DNA of 5,094 bases from Eubacterium sp. (GTDB lineage: Bacteria; Bacillota; Clostridia; Lachnospirales; Lachnospiraceae). Both the position numbers and the translations under genes were made by a program. The stretch covers positions 588-5,681 of the forward strand of contig DNFT01000039.1 of assembly GCA_003486385.1 (NCBI GenBank), given 5' to 3'. Shown one piece after another: positions 5,085-5,094 of the stretch. How positions within the stretch are numbered: the first letter of the stretch is position 1; every line of letters begins with the position of its first letter. The notes under the pieces were generated by a model that did no database searches, was not told the origin of the DNA, and saw only the letters and a list, made by a program, of their open reading frames with translations.

Positions 5085-5094
5085 AACATGTGCT

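Overview
The window reads as chromosomal DNA from an anaerobic low-to-mid GC Firmicute of class Clostridia, most likely a Lachnospiraceae relative. The basis is the clostridial-type NADP glutamate dehydrogenase, the split two-subunit iron-sulfur L-serine dehydratase, AGGAGG-type ribosome binding sites and AT-rich spacers. This is inference from protein character; no marker gene fixes the genus. All five genes lie on the minus strand, so transcription runs from high to low coordinates. I see no RNA gene, mobile element, CRISPR array or origin.

Layout in order of transcription. At 5094-5034 is a promoter (TTGACC, 16 bp spacer, TATATT) with a short leader. Next come sdaAB (5033-4353) and sdaAA (4360-3470), which overlap by 8 bp and encode the beta and alpha subunits of oxygen-sensitive L-serine dehydratase. 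A strong intrinsic terminator at 3381-3327 ends this operon. A 326-base spacer (3469-3144) holds that terminator, a helically phased array of TTAA/GTAA half-sites, a probable promoter and a leader hairpin. Then come an AlgI/DltB-like MBOAT acyltransferase (3143-1749) and a membrane-anchored SGNH hydrolase (1724-612), 24 bases apart. After a 154-base spacer with a good promoter and a leader hairpin, the 5' part of gdhA (457 to beyond base 1) runs off the window.

How the genes work together. SdaAA and SdaAB form one enzyme that deaminates serine to pyruvate and ammonia. GdhA interconverts ammonia plus 2-oxoglutarate with glutamate. Both concern ammonia metabolism, but each has its own promoter, so a functional link is only contextual. 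The MBOAT and SGNH proteins look like a two-component O-acylation machine: the MBOAT protein passes an acyl group across the membrane and the SGNH protein places it on an extracellular glycan or other envelope polymer, by analogy with AlgI/AlgJ, PatA/PatB and DltB/DltD. No glycan biosynthesis gene is nearby, so the acceptor is unknown.

The most interesting signal is non-coding. Upstream of the MBOAT gene, eight half-sites alternate TTAA and GTAA, with the TTAA copies exactly 21 bp apart four times. This resembles the tandem direct repeats bound by OmpR-family regulators, and specifically the Bacillus PhoP box TTAACA. It suggests the envelope-acylation pair is controlled by a two-component system, perhaps one sensing phosphate. 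Other points worth checking are an SGNH start codon buried inside a perfect Shine-Dalgarno sequence with an ACG at the right distance, and an SdaAA that ends in a cysteine.
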